This document shows positions 35,239-43,762 of a DNA stretch of 45,571 bases, in pieces. Under the pieces are notes generated by a model, which did no database searches, was not told the origin of the DNA, and saw only the letters and a program-made list of their open reading frames with translations. Both the position numbers and the translations under genes were made by a program. Every line of letters begins with the position of its first letter. The first letter of the stretch is position 1. The DNA is from an uncultured Ruminococcus sp. (GTDB taxonomy: Bacteria; Bacillota; Clostridia; Lachnospirales; Lachnospiraceae). The stretch lies in contig CAMMBV010000029.1 in the NCBI GenBank assembly GCA_946494335.1, positions 1 to 45,571 on the forward strand, given 5' to 3'.

Positions 35239-35850
35239 ATGAATATATGTATTGATTTAGATGATGTAATTTGCGAAACATATACCGTATTATTGAAAAA
35301 TGCTGTGGAATTTCATAAATATGAATTAAAAAGAGGTGATGTTTCTATGCCTCTCAATATTAAAGAGGCGAGAGGAGATTATTATTGGTTTGCAAAAATA
35401 TTAGCTTGGTCGGAGGAAGATCTGGTATATTTTTTTCAAAAAAGATATCCATTCTTTTTGAAAGAATGCAAACCTCGTAAAAGTTCTATAGAATTTTTGA
35501 AACGAGTAACGAAATCGAAGGAGAATAAGTTAGTGATTTTATCCTCCAGGGAGAAGAGAAGCAACGAGGATGTATGGAGGATTACTTATGAATGGTTAAA
35601 TTCTTATGATATCCCTTTCGATTTGCTTAAAGTGGGCTATAAATTAAAGAAAAATTTTCTTTTGCAAAATAAATTTGACTTGTTTATCGATGATAATATT
35701 AGGCATTGTGTGGATGCTTATGAAGTTGGTATAAAATATGTGTTTAATTATAGGAATTTATATAATAGTATAATAGGAAATGAAGCATTACCGATTGGGG
35801 TAAAACGAATCTCAGATCTTATGGAAATATATAGCTATATAAATATTTAG
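35239..35850 (+). CDS. HAD-superfamily phosphatase, NT5C-like 5'-nucleotidase
   Basis: This 203-residue protein has HAD motif I as IDLDDVICE (Asp6 nucleophile, Asp8), motif II as VILSSRE, a motif III Lys in GYKLKKNF and motif IV as LFIDDN. This layout matches deoxyribonucleotidase-like NT5C proteins, which remove phosphate from nucleoside 5'-monophosphates. In this cluster a phosphatase acting after a phosphoribosyl or nucleotidyl transfer step would make sense. No strong ribosome site is seen before ATG 35239. The gene ends about 115 bases before the right-hand repeat and is the last complete island gene. Confidence 0.8.
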   Translation: MNICIDLDDVICETYTVLLKNAVEFHKYELKRGDVSMPLNIKEARGDYYWFAKILAWSEEDLVYFFQKRYPFFLKECKPRKSSIEFLKRVTKSKENKLVILSSREKRSNEDVWRITYEWLNSYDIPFDLLKVGYKLKKNFLLQNKFDLFIDDNIRHCVDAYEVGIKYVFNYRNLYNSIIGNEALPIGVKRISDLMEIYSYINI

Positions 35851-35965
35851 TTATATTTAAATGTAATTTTATAGTTCTGCATAGGAGCAAATCTATTGCG
35901 AAATAACAGGATCTATGCGTTGTACTATCAAAAGATAGGCATTGGATTTTTCCTGTATTTGAAGC

Positions 35966-36946
35966 GGAGAGCTGAAATTCTTCTCCAAAGAGTGCTACAG
36001 CAACGGCTGCATCGGCACGGTGGACCTCACTTATCCCTCCATGCCGCTGTACCTGAAATACTGCCCGCAGCTGATGGAGGGCATGATGAACCCCATCTTC
36101 CATCTGTCGGATACCGTTCAGTGGCCCTTCCCCTACGCGCCTCACGATGTGGGACAGTATCCGCTGGCCAACGGCCAGTTGTACGGCCTGAATCACCACA
36201 CCCATGTGCTGGATGAGAAATACCAGATGCCGGTGGAGGAGAGCGGTAATATGCTGCTGTGCGTGGCCGCCGTCTGCAAGGCGGAGAATTCCATCGAGTA
36301 CGCGGTGAAACACAAAGAGATCCTGACCAGATGGACAGATTACCTGGTATCCGTGGGCTGGAACCCGGAAAATCAGCTGTGCACCGACGATTTCGCGGGA
36401 CACCTGGCGCACAACTGCAACCTGTCCATCAAGGGCATCCTGGGTATCGCCGCCTGGGCCAAGCTGCTGGGGCAGATGGGAGAGAAAGAGCAGGAGCAGA
36501 AATACCGGGTCGAGGCGGAAAAACTGGCGCGGGAATGGGAGAAGGCCGCCTTCGACGGCGACCATTACCGGCTCACCTTCGACGGGGAAGGCACCTGGAG
36601 CCTGAAATACAACCTGGTGTGGGATACCCTGCTGGATCTGCATGTATTTGACCGGAAAGTGGCCGAGACGGAAGTGAAATACTATCTGACAAAGATGAAT
36701 CCCTACGGAATCCCGCTGGATTCCCGCTGCGACTATACGAAGAGCGACTGGGAGATGTGGACCACCATGCTCACCGACAACGTGGAATACCGGGATAAGA
36801 TCATCGACACCATGTGGGAGGCAGTCTGCGACATGGACCGGAGAGCGCCGTTCCCCGACTGGTATCACACGGAGAAAGCCGTGGCGGAAGGCTTCCAGAA
36901 CCGGTCGGTGCAGGGAGCGCTGTTTATCAGGCTGCTGAACTGGTAA
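35966..36946 (+). pseudogene. 3' fragment of the glutaminase-A-like gene
   Basis: This fragment encodes residues 347-672 of the upstream gene, identical in translation, without the N-terminal beta-sandwich and without a start region. A GTG at 36020 is in frame but has no ribosome site. It is probably the original 3' end of the gene, displaced by insertion of the island, while the upstream copy obtained an equivalent end from the incoming DNA. It is not expected to make an active protein. Confidence 0.93.
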
Positions 36947-36951
36947 AAGGG
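35966..36951. repeat. 986-bp direct repeat, right copy (DR-R)
   Basis: Copy of 23368-24353 in the same direction (one difference seen, C at 36935). Beyond 36951 the sequence is the presumed native downstream flank of the glutaminase-like gene. Confidence 0.97.
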
Positions 36952-36990
36952 AAGAATGCGGAGAGGTTATAAAAACTGAGAATAATCAGG

Positions 36991-37037
36991 AAGGACAAGA
37001 CCGTCTGCCGGAAGAAAGGACAGACGGCCTTGCCTTC
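36991..37037 (+). terminator. Stem-loop downstream of the gene fragment
   Basis: CCGTCTG (37001-37007) pairs with CAGACGG (37021-37027), and the stem extends outward through GACAAGA and CCTTGCC. There is no T-run. It is probably the native 3' structure of the GH127/glutaminase-like operon before the island inserted. Confidence 0.5.
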
Positions 37038-37263
37038 ATGGGGCAGCTGTTTTGGGGCTTGTGAAGACGGGATATCGCGAACGGGAGATCTGGGTATTTC
37101 TTGTTTTGACAGATTTCCAATATCTTTTAGGGAAACATAAATTGGTAAATCATAAATTAGTAAATCGTAAATGACTAAATGATACATGAGTAAAATTTAT
37201 TGGTACCCTGCGAAAGCTCATTCAGGCTTCAACAGAAAATACGGAATAAATGGGGATGAACAC

Positions 37264-38115
37264 ATGAATTTTGTGGCAATGGAACCAATAAACAAGGGCT
37301 GGTCCGGCGATAAAAAATACTGTGCTACAGACGTAAACGGTACACGGTATCTTCTGCGTGTGTCTGATATTACGCAGTATGATGCAAAACAGTCGGAGTT
37401 TTACATGATGAAAAAGGTTGCTTCTTTAGGAGTACCTATGTGCCAGCCCATGGAGTTTGGCATCTGTAAGGAAGGTGTTTATTCGGTTCAAAGCTGGATT
37501 GACGGAGAAAATGCAGAGTTGGTTATGTCGGGTTGCTCAGATGCAGAGCAATATATATTCGGCCTTGAGGCGGGACGCATTCTGCGCAGGATCCATTCCA
37601 TCCCTGCTCCTGCGGATCAGGAAAACTGGGAAATCCGTTTTAACCGCAAAATGAATGATAAAATCAGAAAATACAGTGGGTGTCCTGTCAAGTATGAGAA
37701 CGGACAGGCATTTATCGACTACATAAACGGGAACCGTCATTTGCTGAAAAACCGGCCGCAAGTATATCAGCATGGTGACTACCATATCGGGAATATGATG
37801 ATTGACCGGAATGGGCAGCTGCAGATCATTGATTTTGATCGTAATGATTACGGTGATCCATGGGAGGAATTTAACCGTATTGTATGGTGTGCTCAAAAAG
37901 CTCCGCTCTTTGCCGCCGGCATGGTGAATGGATATTTTGATAATAATGTTCCTATGGAATTTTGGAGATTGCTAGCCCTTTACATCTCCAGTAATACCCT
38001 CTCCTCCGTATATTGGGCGATTCCATTCGGCAAAGGAGAAGTGGAGAATATATTGAACCAGGGAAAGGATATTCTGTTTTGGTATGATAATATGCGGAAA
38101 TTTGTACCGACATAG
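37264..38115 (+). CDS. APH-family small-molecule phosphotransferase
   Basis: This 283-residue kinase-fold protein has the catalytic Brenner motif HGDYHIGNMM and the metal-binding DFDRND. The phosphate-anchoring lobe is at the N-terminus with RYLLRVSD (Lys replaced by Arg in the usual position). The family includes aminoglycoside kinases and choline or homoserine kinases, so drug resistance is possible but unproven. The frame is open from 37186. ATG 37264 is chosen because homology starts there and GGGGA lies upstream. It sits in the native flank just right of the island, with small TAAATC repeats before it. Confidence 0.75.
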   Translation: MNFVAMEPINKGWSGDKKYCATDVNGTRYLLRVSDITQYDAKQSEFYMMKKVASLGVPMCQPMEFGICKEGVYSVQSWIDGENAELVMSGCSDAEQYIFGLEAGRILRRIHSIPAPADQENWEIRFNRKMNDKIRKYSGCPVKYENGQAFIDYINGNRHLLKNRPQVYQHGDYHIGNMMIDRNGQLQIIDFDRNDYGDPWEEFNRIVWCAQKAPLFAAGMVNGYFDNNVPMEFWRLLALYISSNTLSSVYWAIPFGKGEVENILNQGKDILFWYDNMRKFVPT

Positions 38116-38261
38116 TATCAAATACTGAATATTTAAGCGCTGAAATGATCAAATCAAAATCATAAATAATCAGATGATGAGCTTGCATATTATTTTTCAA
38201 TCTGTTATGATGATGTAAAGGAACAACCGCCCACAAGTGGTTTGACCTGATTTTTGGTAGA

Positions 38262-38308
38262 AAGACCACCCTATTCACTCGGCCAAAGTTTCAAGGGTGG
38301 TTTTTCTG
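38262..38308. terminator. Bidirectional stem-loop at the toxin locus
   Basis: ACCACCCT pairs with AGGGTGGT around a loop of about 20 bases, with TTTTT on the plus-strand side and a CTTTCT run on the minus-strand side. It can end the toxin message arriving from the right and the kinase-side transcript arriving from the left. Confidence 0.7.
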
Positions 38309-38315
38309 TGTGTTT

Positions 38316-38405
38316 CTAATGACTGATCATATAAATGAATGTCAGTAGTGCAATCAGAAATAATCCGAACTGCATCAGATCGTTAAAACTGAATTGGTTC
38401 TTCAT
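38316..38405 (-). CDS. Holin-like type I toxin peptide
   Basis: This 29-residue peptide has one membrane helix, with FNDLMQFGLFLIALLTFIYM matching the 'putative holin-like toxin' family of Firmicutes type I toxin-antitoxin systems (TxpA/BsrG-like). Such peptides insert in the membrane and are silenced by an antisense RNA. GGGGGTGG lies 8 bases before the ATG at 38405; an in-frame ATG at 38420 would add five residues. A matching promoter and a terminator stem-loop flank it. The antisense RNA is expected on the plus strand over the 3' end but I cannot place its promoter. Confidence 0.7.
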   Translation of the reverse strand: MKNQFSFNDLMQFGLFLIALLTFIYMISH

Positions 38406-38472
38406 AAGCACCACCCCCATTCTATGTAGAATGAGGTCGTCGCCACCCTGGAACACGGCTGTTCCTTCCGAA

Positions 38473-38501
38473 AATATAGCATAGTTTTTTGTAAAGCGCA
38501 A
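38473..38501 (-). promoter_or_regulatory. Promoter of the holin-like toxin
   Basis: On the minus strand TTGCGC (38501-38496) and TATATT (38478-38473), with an extended TGC before it, are 17 bases apart. The leader would be about 60 bases, typical of a regulated toxin message. Confidence 0.55.
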
Positions 38502-38541
38502 TGTATTATAATAAGTTTTAAAATTTATTATAATACATTGC
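38498..38541. repeat. 17-bp perfect inverted repeat with TATAAT in both arms
   Basis: Arms 38498-38514 and 38525-38541 are exact reverse complements with a 10-base AT spacer. It lies between the end of the ABC operon and the toxin promoter and overlaps the toxin -35 box. It could be a paired-promoter region, an operator, or the 3' stem-loop of the ABC operon. Confidence 0.6.
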
Positions 38542-38552
38542 ACTTTTGCTTT

Positions 38553-40220
38553 CTATAACCTTCCCAGCCGCACAATCCTCGTACACCCCGTCAGCGTGGA
38601 CGGCCGGTGGGACACCAGGAAAATCATCTTATCCTGAAATCCCTCCTGCAGTGTTTTCAGCAGCTCTTTCTCATGCAGCACATCCAGGCTGCTGGTGGGT
38701 TCATCCATCACCAGCACATCCGGGTCGGTGAGCATGGTACGGGCGATGCCCACCCGCTGCCGTTCGCCGCCGGAGAGCCGGGCCCCCATCTGGCCCATTT
38801 GGGTGTCGTAGCCGTCGGGCAGCGTGGTGATAAAATCGTGCAGCCCCGCCTTTTTGGCCGCCTGTACGATTTCTTCCCGGGAAGCCTCCGGCTTTCCGAT
38901 GGCAATGTTGTCCGCGATGGAGCAGTTAAACAGGAACGTATCCTGCTCCAGTACGGCGATGCGCCTGTGCAGTTCCTCCAGCGACAGCTCCTGGATGGGA
39001 ATGTCGTTGATGAGAATCTGCCCTTTCTGCGGATTCCAGAAGCGGAGCAGCAGCCGGAGAACGGTGGATTTTCCGATGCCGCTTTCCCCCACGATTCCCA
39101 CCTTTTCATTGCCCTCCACATCCAGATGGAAATCCTTCAGCACCTCTTTCCCGGATCCCGGATAACCAAAGGAGACGTGTTCAAACCGGACAGAGCGGAT
39201 GGGGCCGCAGGTCTTCGGATGTTCGCACTCCACGATTTCCGGCCGGGTATCCTCGATGAGGAACAGCCGTTCCGCCGCCGCGTACGTTTCCAGCAGGCTG
39301 GAGACCACCGTGGTCAGGGACTGGGTGGAGGAGAAGGAAGCCATGGCCACAAAGGACAGCACAATGGTTCCCGCCGGTTCGCTGATGCCGGAAGCCGCCA
39401 GATAAGAAGCTGCCGCCAGAATGGCGATCCGTGCCAGATACACGAAGAAGGCGGGGGCCGCCAGCACCGTCTGCTGATGCAGGGTGAGGCCGTGGGCCGC
39501 CCGGTTGATGGCCCGGTTCTGCTCCTGCACCATGGCCAGCCGCTTCTGGCCGAAATCGAAAATCTGGATATCCCGGAGACCGTAAATGCTTTCCAGAACC
39601 AGGGATTTCATCTTTCCCAGCCGCTCCCGGTAGCGGGTTCCGATGGGGCGCCCCGCTTTCACGGCGATGCAGGGGAACACCACGCTGACCACCAGATAAA
39701 TGGGAAGCAGCACCGCCGCAAACAGCGGGTCAACGGCAATGGCGATTCCCAGGGTCACGCAGGGAAGAAGAATCACTGTGAACATGGGACCGATGGTGTG
39801 AGCAAAGAAAAATTCGATGGTTTCAACGTCCGACACGGCGATGTTCATCAGATCTCCCTTTTCCCGGTTCATCAGGCAGGCGGGGGCCAGACGGCGGATG
39901 GAACGAAACAGCTCCACCCGCATATGTGCCAGCAGCCCGTAGGCGCCCACATGGGAAACCACACCCTCCAGATACCGGCAGATCACGATCAGCGCGCCGC
40001 TCACAAAAGTAAGAAGGCCATACAGGAGGGGCGATCCCGCCGAAATCCATCCCGCGCAGGATAAAAGCAGCAGAGAGCCGAAGCCCATCAGCCCCATCTG
40101 GGAAAGATTGCCGATGATGCTGGCCAGGGTGGAGATCAGCAGCGTGCCCTTTAACGGAGCAGCGATTTTCAAAAGCCTGCCGGTCATGGCAGGGATGGAA
40201 TATTGAAATTTTCTACGCAT
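38553..40220 (-). CDS. CydC-like ABC exporter half-molecule
   Basis: This 555-residue protein has six membrane helices (about 10-310) and an ATPase with Walker A GESGIGKST, signature LSGGERQR, Walker B VLVMDEPT and an H-loop SHRPS. Pair organisation and sequence style resemble CydDC-type heterodimeric exporters (thiol or heme related). No cydAB oxidase genes are near, so the substrate may differ. ATG 40220 lies inside the end of the partner gene with an 8-base overlap, so the two are coupled. It is the last gene of the minus-strand unit. Confidence 0.85.
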   Translation of the reverse strand: MRRKFQYSIPAMTGRLLKIAAPLKGTLLISTLASIIGNLSQMGLMGFGSLLLLSCAGWISAGSPLLYGLLTFVSGALIVICRYLEGVVSHVGAYGLLAHMRVELFRSIRRLAPACLMNREKGDLMNIAVSDVETIEFFFAHTIGPMFTVILLPCVTLGIAIAVDPLFAAVLLPIYLVVSVVFPCIAVKAGRPIGTRYRERLGKMKSLVLESIYGLRDIQIFDFGQKRLAMVQEQNRAINRAAHGLTLHQQTVLAAPAFFVYLARIAILAAASYLAASGISEPAGTIVLSFVAMASFSSTQSLTTVVSSLLETYAAAERLFLIEDTRPEIVECEHPKTCGPIRSVRFEHVSFGYPGSGKEVLKDFHLDVEGNEKVGIVGESGIGKSTVLRLLLRFWNPQKGQILINDIPIQELSLEELHRRIAVLEQDTFLFNCSIADNIAIGKPEASREEIVQAAKKAGLHDFITTLPDGYDTQMGQMGARLSGGERQRVGIARTMLTDPDVLVMDEPTSSLDVLHEKELLKTLQEGFQDKMIFLVSHRPSTLTGCTRIVRLGRL

Positions 40221-42021
40221 GAAGCATGTCCTCCTTTCCCGCGTGACTGGCAAACGGTGAAAAATCAGCGGCGCCGGGGGTATTTCCCAGCTGTTCCAGC
40301 TCTTCCTGCTCCGTCACCAGGCGGCCGTAAAGTCCCTGCTGTTTCATCAGCTCCTCATGGCTTCCCTGCTGGACAATCTGTCCGCCGGACAGCACCAGGA
40401 TCTGATCCGCATTCCGGATGGTGGACAGCCGGTGGGAGATGATGATCAGGGTCCTGGTGTGGGCCAGCTGTTCGATGCAGTGCCAGATCTCCTGTTCACT
40501 GCGGATATCCACGCTGGAGGTGGCTTCATCGAAAATGATGTACTCCGCCTGGCACAGCAGCGCCCGGGCGATGCCGATTTTCTGCCGCTGACCGCCGGAG
40601 AGGCGGCTGCCGGAATCTCCCACCTGGGTGTCGAGTCCCTCCGGGCAGGAACGGATCCAGTCCCCCAGCATCACCTGATCCAGTGCTTCCAGAAGCTGTT
40701 CGTCCGCGGCGTCCGGGGCGGCCATCCGCAGATTGTCCCGGACGGTACCGGCAAAAAGGCTTACGGTCTGAGGAACCATGATGATATGACGGCGCAGTTC
40801 TTCCGGGGTCATGGAGATATAGTCTTTTCCTTCCAGAAGAATCCGGCCCGAAGCGGGATCGTAAAAACGCATCAGCATGCCGGCCACGGTGCTTTTTCCA
40901 CAGCCGGAAAGGCCCGCCAGGGCGGTGACGCTGCTTTTGGGGATGTCAAAGGAGATATCCGTAAGAGCGGCAGCCCGCCCCTCATAGGCATAGGAAATAT
41001 GCTCCAGGCGGATGCCCCGAAAGGGCTCTTTTTCTGCCGGCAGATCCGGATTCCAGGGACGGCTGGTGTCGATGGAGAGAAGCTGCTCCACTTTTTCCGC
41101 CGCGGCCACACCGGCCAGCGCGGAGTGGGTGGCGTTCATCAGCTGCCGGAAGGAGCCGAAAAAGCTGTAGGAGAGCATCAGCGCCATCAGCGCGGCGGAG
41201 AAAGAAATACTTCCCGCAGCCAGCTGACAAAAGGCAGTGACAGCAGCCAGCACCACGCAGCCGTAGATCATGCCGTCCGTGAACAGGAAGGAAGTGAAAT
41301 TCACCCGCATCACATCCATGATTTTGTTGTTGAACCGGTCCGCCTTGTCCTGCAGCACTTCCGTCCGGCGTTCATCCTGATGGAACAGCTTCAGGGTGGT
41401 CAGGCCCTGGACGCTTTCCAGGTAATAGCCGGTGAGATCCTCCATGGACTGCCAGTAATCCGTCTTCAGCGATTCAATGTGCTTCCGGAACAGATTGTTG
41501 GCGGGAAGCAGGATCAGCGACACTGCCAGCAGCACCAGAGCGGTGGGCAGAGAACTGTCCTTTAACTGGAAGAACAGATAAAAAGGAGCAATCACACAGT
41601 AAATCAGTCCCGGAAGATATTTGCTGTAATAAATCTGCATGGATTCCACCCCGTCCACGGAAGAGGTGATGGCGGAAACGGGCCCGATTTTCTCAATATT
41701 TCCCACATCCAGCTCCAGCGCTTTGGAGAAAATACCGGTTCGAAGCGACTGACGGGCTTTGGACGTACAGCGGTATTCCGCCTCCCCGGTGAGAAGATCC
41801 GCCGCCAGGATGACGGCCGCTGCCATAAGCGCCGAGGCAATGGCTGATCCGGCTTCTGCCAGTGTCATGGCGGGAGAGGTCAGATCTCCCAGAAATCCGG
41901 AAACCGTCCGGGCAAAAGATGCAGTGCCCACCAACGTAAGAAGACGGCACAGAACAATGGCTCCCATCCATCCCCACAAACCCCGCGCCATGCGGATCAG
42001 AGTTTTGTTCATTAAAAGCAT
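40213..42021 (-). CDS. CydD-like ABC exporter half-molecule
   Basis: This 602-residue protein has six membrane helices in the first about 310 residues and an ATPase with Walker A GLSGCGKST, signature LSGGQRQK, Walker B YIIFDEAT and an H-loop SHRL. It forms a heterodimer with the downstream CydC-like protein. GGGAG precedes the ATG. A 14-bp palindrome (TTAGTT-GA-AACTAA) stands 30-43 bases upstream and may be its operator. The C-terminal 30 residues are a polar extension (GNTPGAADFSPF). Confidence 0.85.
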   Translation of the reverse strand: MLLMNKTLIRMARGLWGWMGAIVLCRLLTLVGTASFARTVSGFLGDLTSPAMTLAEAGSAIASALMAAAVILAADLLTGEAEYRCTSKARQSLRTGIFSKALELDVGNIEKIGPVSAITSSVDGVESMQIYYSKYLPGLIYCVIAPFYLFFQLKDSSLPTALVLLAVSLILLPANNLFRKHIESLKTDYWQSMEDLTGYYLESVQGLTTLKLFHQDERRTEVLQDKADRFNNKIMDVMRVNFTSFLFTDGMIYGCVVLAAVTAFCQLAAGSISFSAALMALMLSYSFFGSFRQLMNATHSALAGVAAAEKVEQLLSIDTSRPWNPDLPAEKEPFRGIRLEHISYAYEGRAAALTDISFDIPKSSVTALAGLSGCGKSTVAGMLMRFYDPASGRILLEGKDYISMTPEELRRHIIMVPQTVSLFAGTVRDNLRMAAPDAADEQLLEALDQVMLGDWIRSCPEGLDTQVGDSGSRLSGGQRQKIGIARALLCQAEYIIFDEATSSVDIRSEQEIWHCIEQLAHTRTLIIISHRLSTIRNADQILVLSGGQIVQQGSHEELMKQQGLYGRLVTEQEELEQLGNTPGAADFSPFASHAGKEDMLHA

Positions 42022-42050
42022 ATGTTATCTCCCTTCGCTTGTTTTTGATA

Positions 42051-42064
42051 TTAGTTGAAACTAA
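42051..42064. promoter_or_regulatory. Palindromic operator candidate before the ABC pair
   Basis: TTAGTTGAAACTAA is a perfect 14-bp palindrome overlapping a TAATAT-like -10 box on the minus strand. Its shape is typical of sites for dimeric MarR- or TetR-type repressors. No such regulator gene is adjacent. Confidence 0.5.
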
Positions 42065-42078
42065 CCGATGTTCCGTGC

Positions 42079-42100
42079 AAAGGGCTGAAATCAGCCCTTT
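42079..42100 (-). terminator. Stem-loop at the end of the MgtC-family gene
   Basis: AAAGGGCT and AGCCCTTT pair around a 6-base loop that contains the stop codon of the gene. Only a short T stretch follows, so termination may be partial. Confidence 0.45.
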
Positions 42101-42771
42101 ACACTAACGATATCTTTCCGTTCTGCCAGTTCGCTGATCAGATCCGGTTTGTTGCATGAGGGCGGAAGAAGCAGCTCCAATTCAATTTTAGTCTGCTCCC
42201 GGTTCGCCTTGCTGACCTTCAGCCCGGTGATATGTATTCCCTTCTCCAGAAAATACTGCTCCAACTGCTGGACACTGACGCGTTTGCTGTCTCCGATGAT
42301 TTTCAGGTTGGCATAATAGGATTCGCGTCCCAGAAACCCGATTTTATGGAGAAGCACCTGCAGAAGCACCAGAATCATGCCTCCGGATACAGCGATAAAA
42401 TACTGGCCGGCGCCCATGGCCATGCCCACACCTGCGGTAGCCCAGATTCCCGCCGCAGTGGTGAGACCGCTGACGGAGTTGTTGTGCCGCACAAAAATAA
42501 TGCCCGCCCCCAGAAAGCCCACGCCGCTGACAATCTGCGCCGCGATCCGTGAGGCGTCGTAGTCAGCCACATCGTAGAATCCATATTTGGATACCACCAT
42601 CATCAGCGCCGCCCCGAAGGCTACCACCGCATGGGTGCGGACGCCTGCCATCTTGTTACGGTTTTTTCGTTCAAAGCCGATGGCACAGCCCAAAATACCT
42701 GCCAGAAGAATCCTCAGCACCAGCTCACACTGTGGCAGGATTTGCTGTGCAAGTGAGGTAAGAAAGTTCAT
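42091..42771 (-). CDS. MgtC/SapB-family membrane protein
   Basis: This 226-residue protein has about four to five membrane helices with the family's GCAIGFERKNRNKMAGVRTHAVVAFGAALMM and a VSGVGFLGAGIIFVRHNN signature. A C-terminal cytoplasmic ACT-like domain follows from about 150. Members inhibit F-type ATPase or support growth at low magnesium in pathogens; a general stress or ion-homeostasis role is likely here. AGGAAG precedes ATG 42771. It is a single gene with a weak stem-loop at its end. Confidence 0.9.
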   Translation of the reverse strand: MNFLTSLAQQILPQCELVLRILLAGILGCAIGFERKNRNKMAGVRTHAVVAFGAALMMVVSKYGFYDVADYDASRIAAQIVSGVGFLGAGIIFVRHNNSVSGLTTAAGIWATAGVGMAMGAGQYFIAVSGGMILVLLQVLLHKIGFLGRESYYANLKIIGDSKRVSVQQLEQYFLEKGIHITGLKVSKANREQTKIELELLLPPSCNKPDLISELAERKDIVSVKG

Positions 42772-42858
42772 AACTGTCTTCCTGCCTTTCTGAAAAAAAT
42801 GGACGATTACCTATATCATAGCAGATTCCCCTTTGATTACAAGGGAAAATATACAACT

Positions 42859-43743
42859 TTACATCTCTCTGTACCGGGTGGGCGTGCAGCGCATACGTTC
42901 CCGGAATACTTTGGCATAATAGGCGGAGGTGGAAAACCCCACCCGCCCGGCGATTTCCGTCACCGGCAGATCTGTCTCCCGCAGAAGGGGCAGGCTTTTT
43001 TCAATCCGGAAGGAAATCAGATAGTCGAACAGGGATTCCTTCATATGCTTTTTGAAAAACCTGCAACATTCGCTCTGACAGATGCTGGCCTGAGCCGCGA
43101 TATCCTCCAGGGTGATTTTTTCGCTGTAATGCTGCTGGATATATTCCAGAATTTTCCGCAGGCGGTCCATGTGGCGCAGCGTGGAGGCGGGACTCTGAAC
43201 ATTCTGAAAATCACCGTGTTCCCAGAGCACATTCCAGATGGACAGCAGGTCGATTTGCAGAAGGAGCTCATAATTTTGAGGGGGTTTTCGCGACAGCAGG
43301 AAAATGTTTTTCAGCTGTGTGAGAATTTCCAGCTGCCAGGGGGAGGAAGGAGAAAGCCGCAGCCCCGGTATGGCCGGATTTTCCGTGATTTTCTCCACAT
43401 ATTTGGTCTGTAGCACGCTGCCCTCATAGCCGCATAGAAAACGGGGATGAAAGGTTACTGAAATATAACTGCAGTCATCGCCTCTCGCATCCGGAAAGCC
43501 GGTATGCATGGTGTTGGAATTGCAGAAAAGACCGTCGCCGGCGCTCAGATGATAAACCGTCTCATTGAGCTGGTAGCACATTTCCCCTGACAGCACCAGC
43601 GTCAGTTCCACTTCCCGGTGCCAGTGCCAGAGAAAGCTGTTTTTTTCGTACCGGGAAAGCTGCTCCAGGCTGACATTGACGGGAAATCCGTACGTTCCGT
43701 GGGCTTTTACCTCTTTTTTGTTGGGATCTAGCTGTAACTGCAT
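42859..43743 (-). CDS. AraC-family transcriptional regulator
   Basis: This 294-residue protein has an N-terminal cupin sensor domain (about 1-150: HWHREVELTLVLSGEM) and two C-terminal AraC helix-turn-helix motifs (EKITLEDIAAQASICQSEC and LPVTEIAGRVGFSTSAYY). It probably binds a sugar or derivative and activates the divergent galactokinase gene. ATG 43743 is chosen because TGAGG lies upstream; the frame is open from 43755 through a TTG codon. Its promoter shares the -35 region with that of galK. Confidence 0.85.
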   Translation of the reverse strand: MQLQLDPNKKEVKAHGTYGFPVNVSLEQLSRYEKNSFLWHWHREVELTLVLSGEMCYQLNETVYHLSAGDGLFCNSNTMHTGFPDARGDDCSYISVTFHPRFLCGYEGSVLQTKYVEKITENPAIPGLRLSPSSPWQLEILTQLKNIFLLSRKPPQNYELLLQIDLLSIWNVLWEHGDFQNVQSPASTLRHMDRLRKILEYIQQHYSEKITLEDIAAQASICQSECCRFFKKHMKESLFDYLISFRIEKSLPLLRETDLPVTEIAGRVGFSTSAYYAKVFRERMRCTPTRYREM

Positions 43744-43762
43744 GGAATACCTCAAAATATTG

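Larger units (their letters stand above)
24354..35965. mobile_element. AT-rich genomic island between direct repeats
   Basis: These 11.6 kb are strikingly AT-rich against GC-rich flanks and carry a tRNA, a second-type aminoacyl-tRNA synthetase and several fused enzymes. The island is bordered by a 986-bp direct repeat of the host gene. The native downstream flank (with a stem-loop) resumes at 36952. No integrase, relaxase or intact transposase gene is seen, so the element may have entered by single-crossover recombination of a circle carrying the gene fragment. Recombination between the repeats would release a 12,598-bp circle and restore an uninterrupted gene and its native flank. Confidence 0.8.

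Noticed and set aside
35819-36868. 349-residue minus-strand frame over the right repeat
   Set aside because: It is the same antisense shadow as at 22348-24270, carried along by the duplication.
38607-40064. 485-residue plus-strand frame opposite the CydC-like gene
   Set aside because: Antisense shadow of a GC-rich gene; no domain and no ribosome site.
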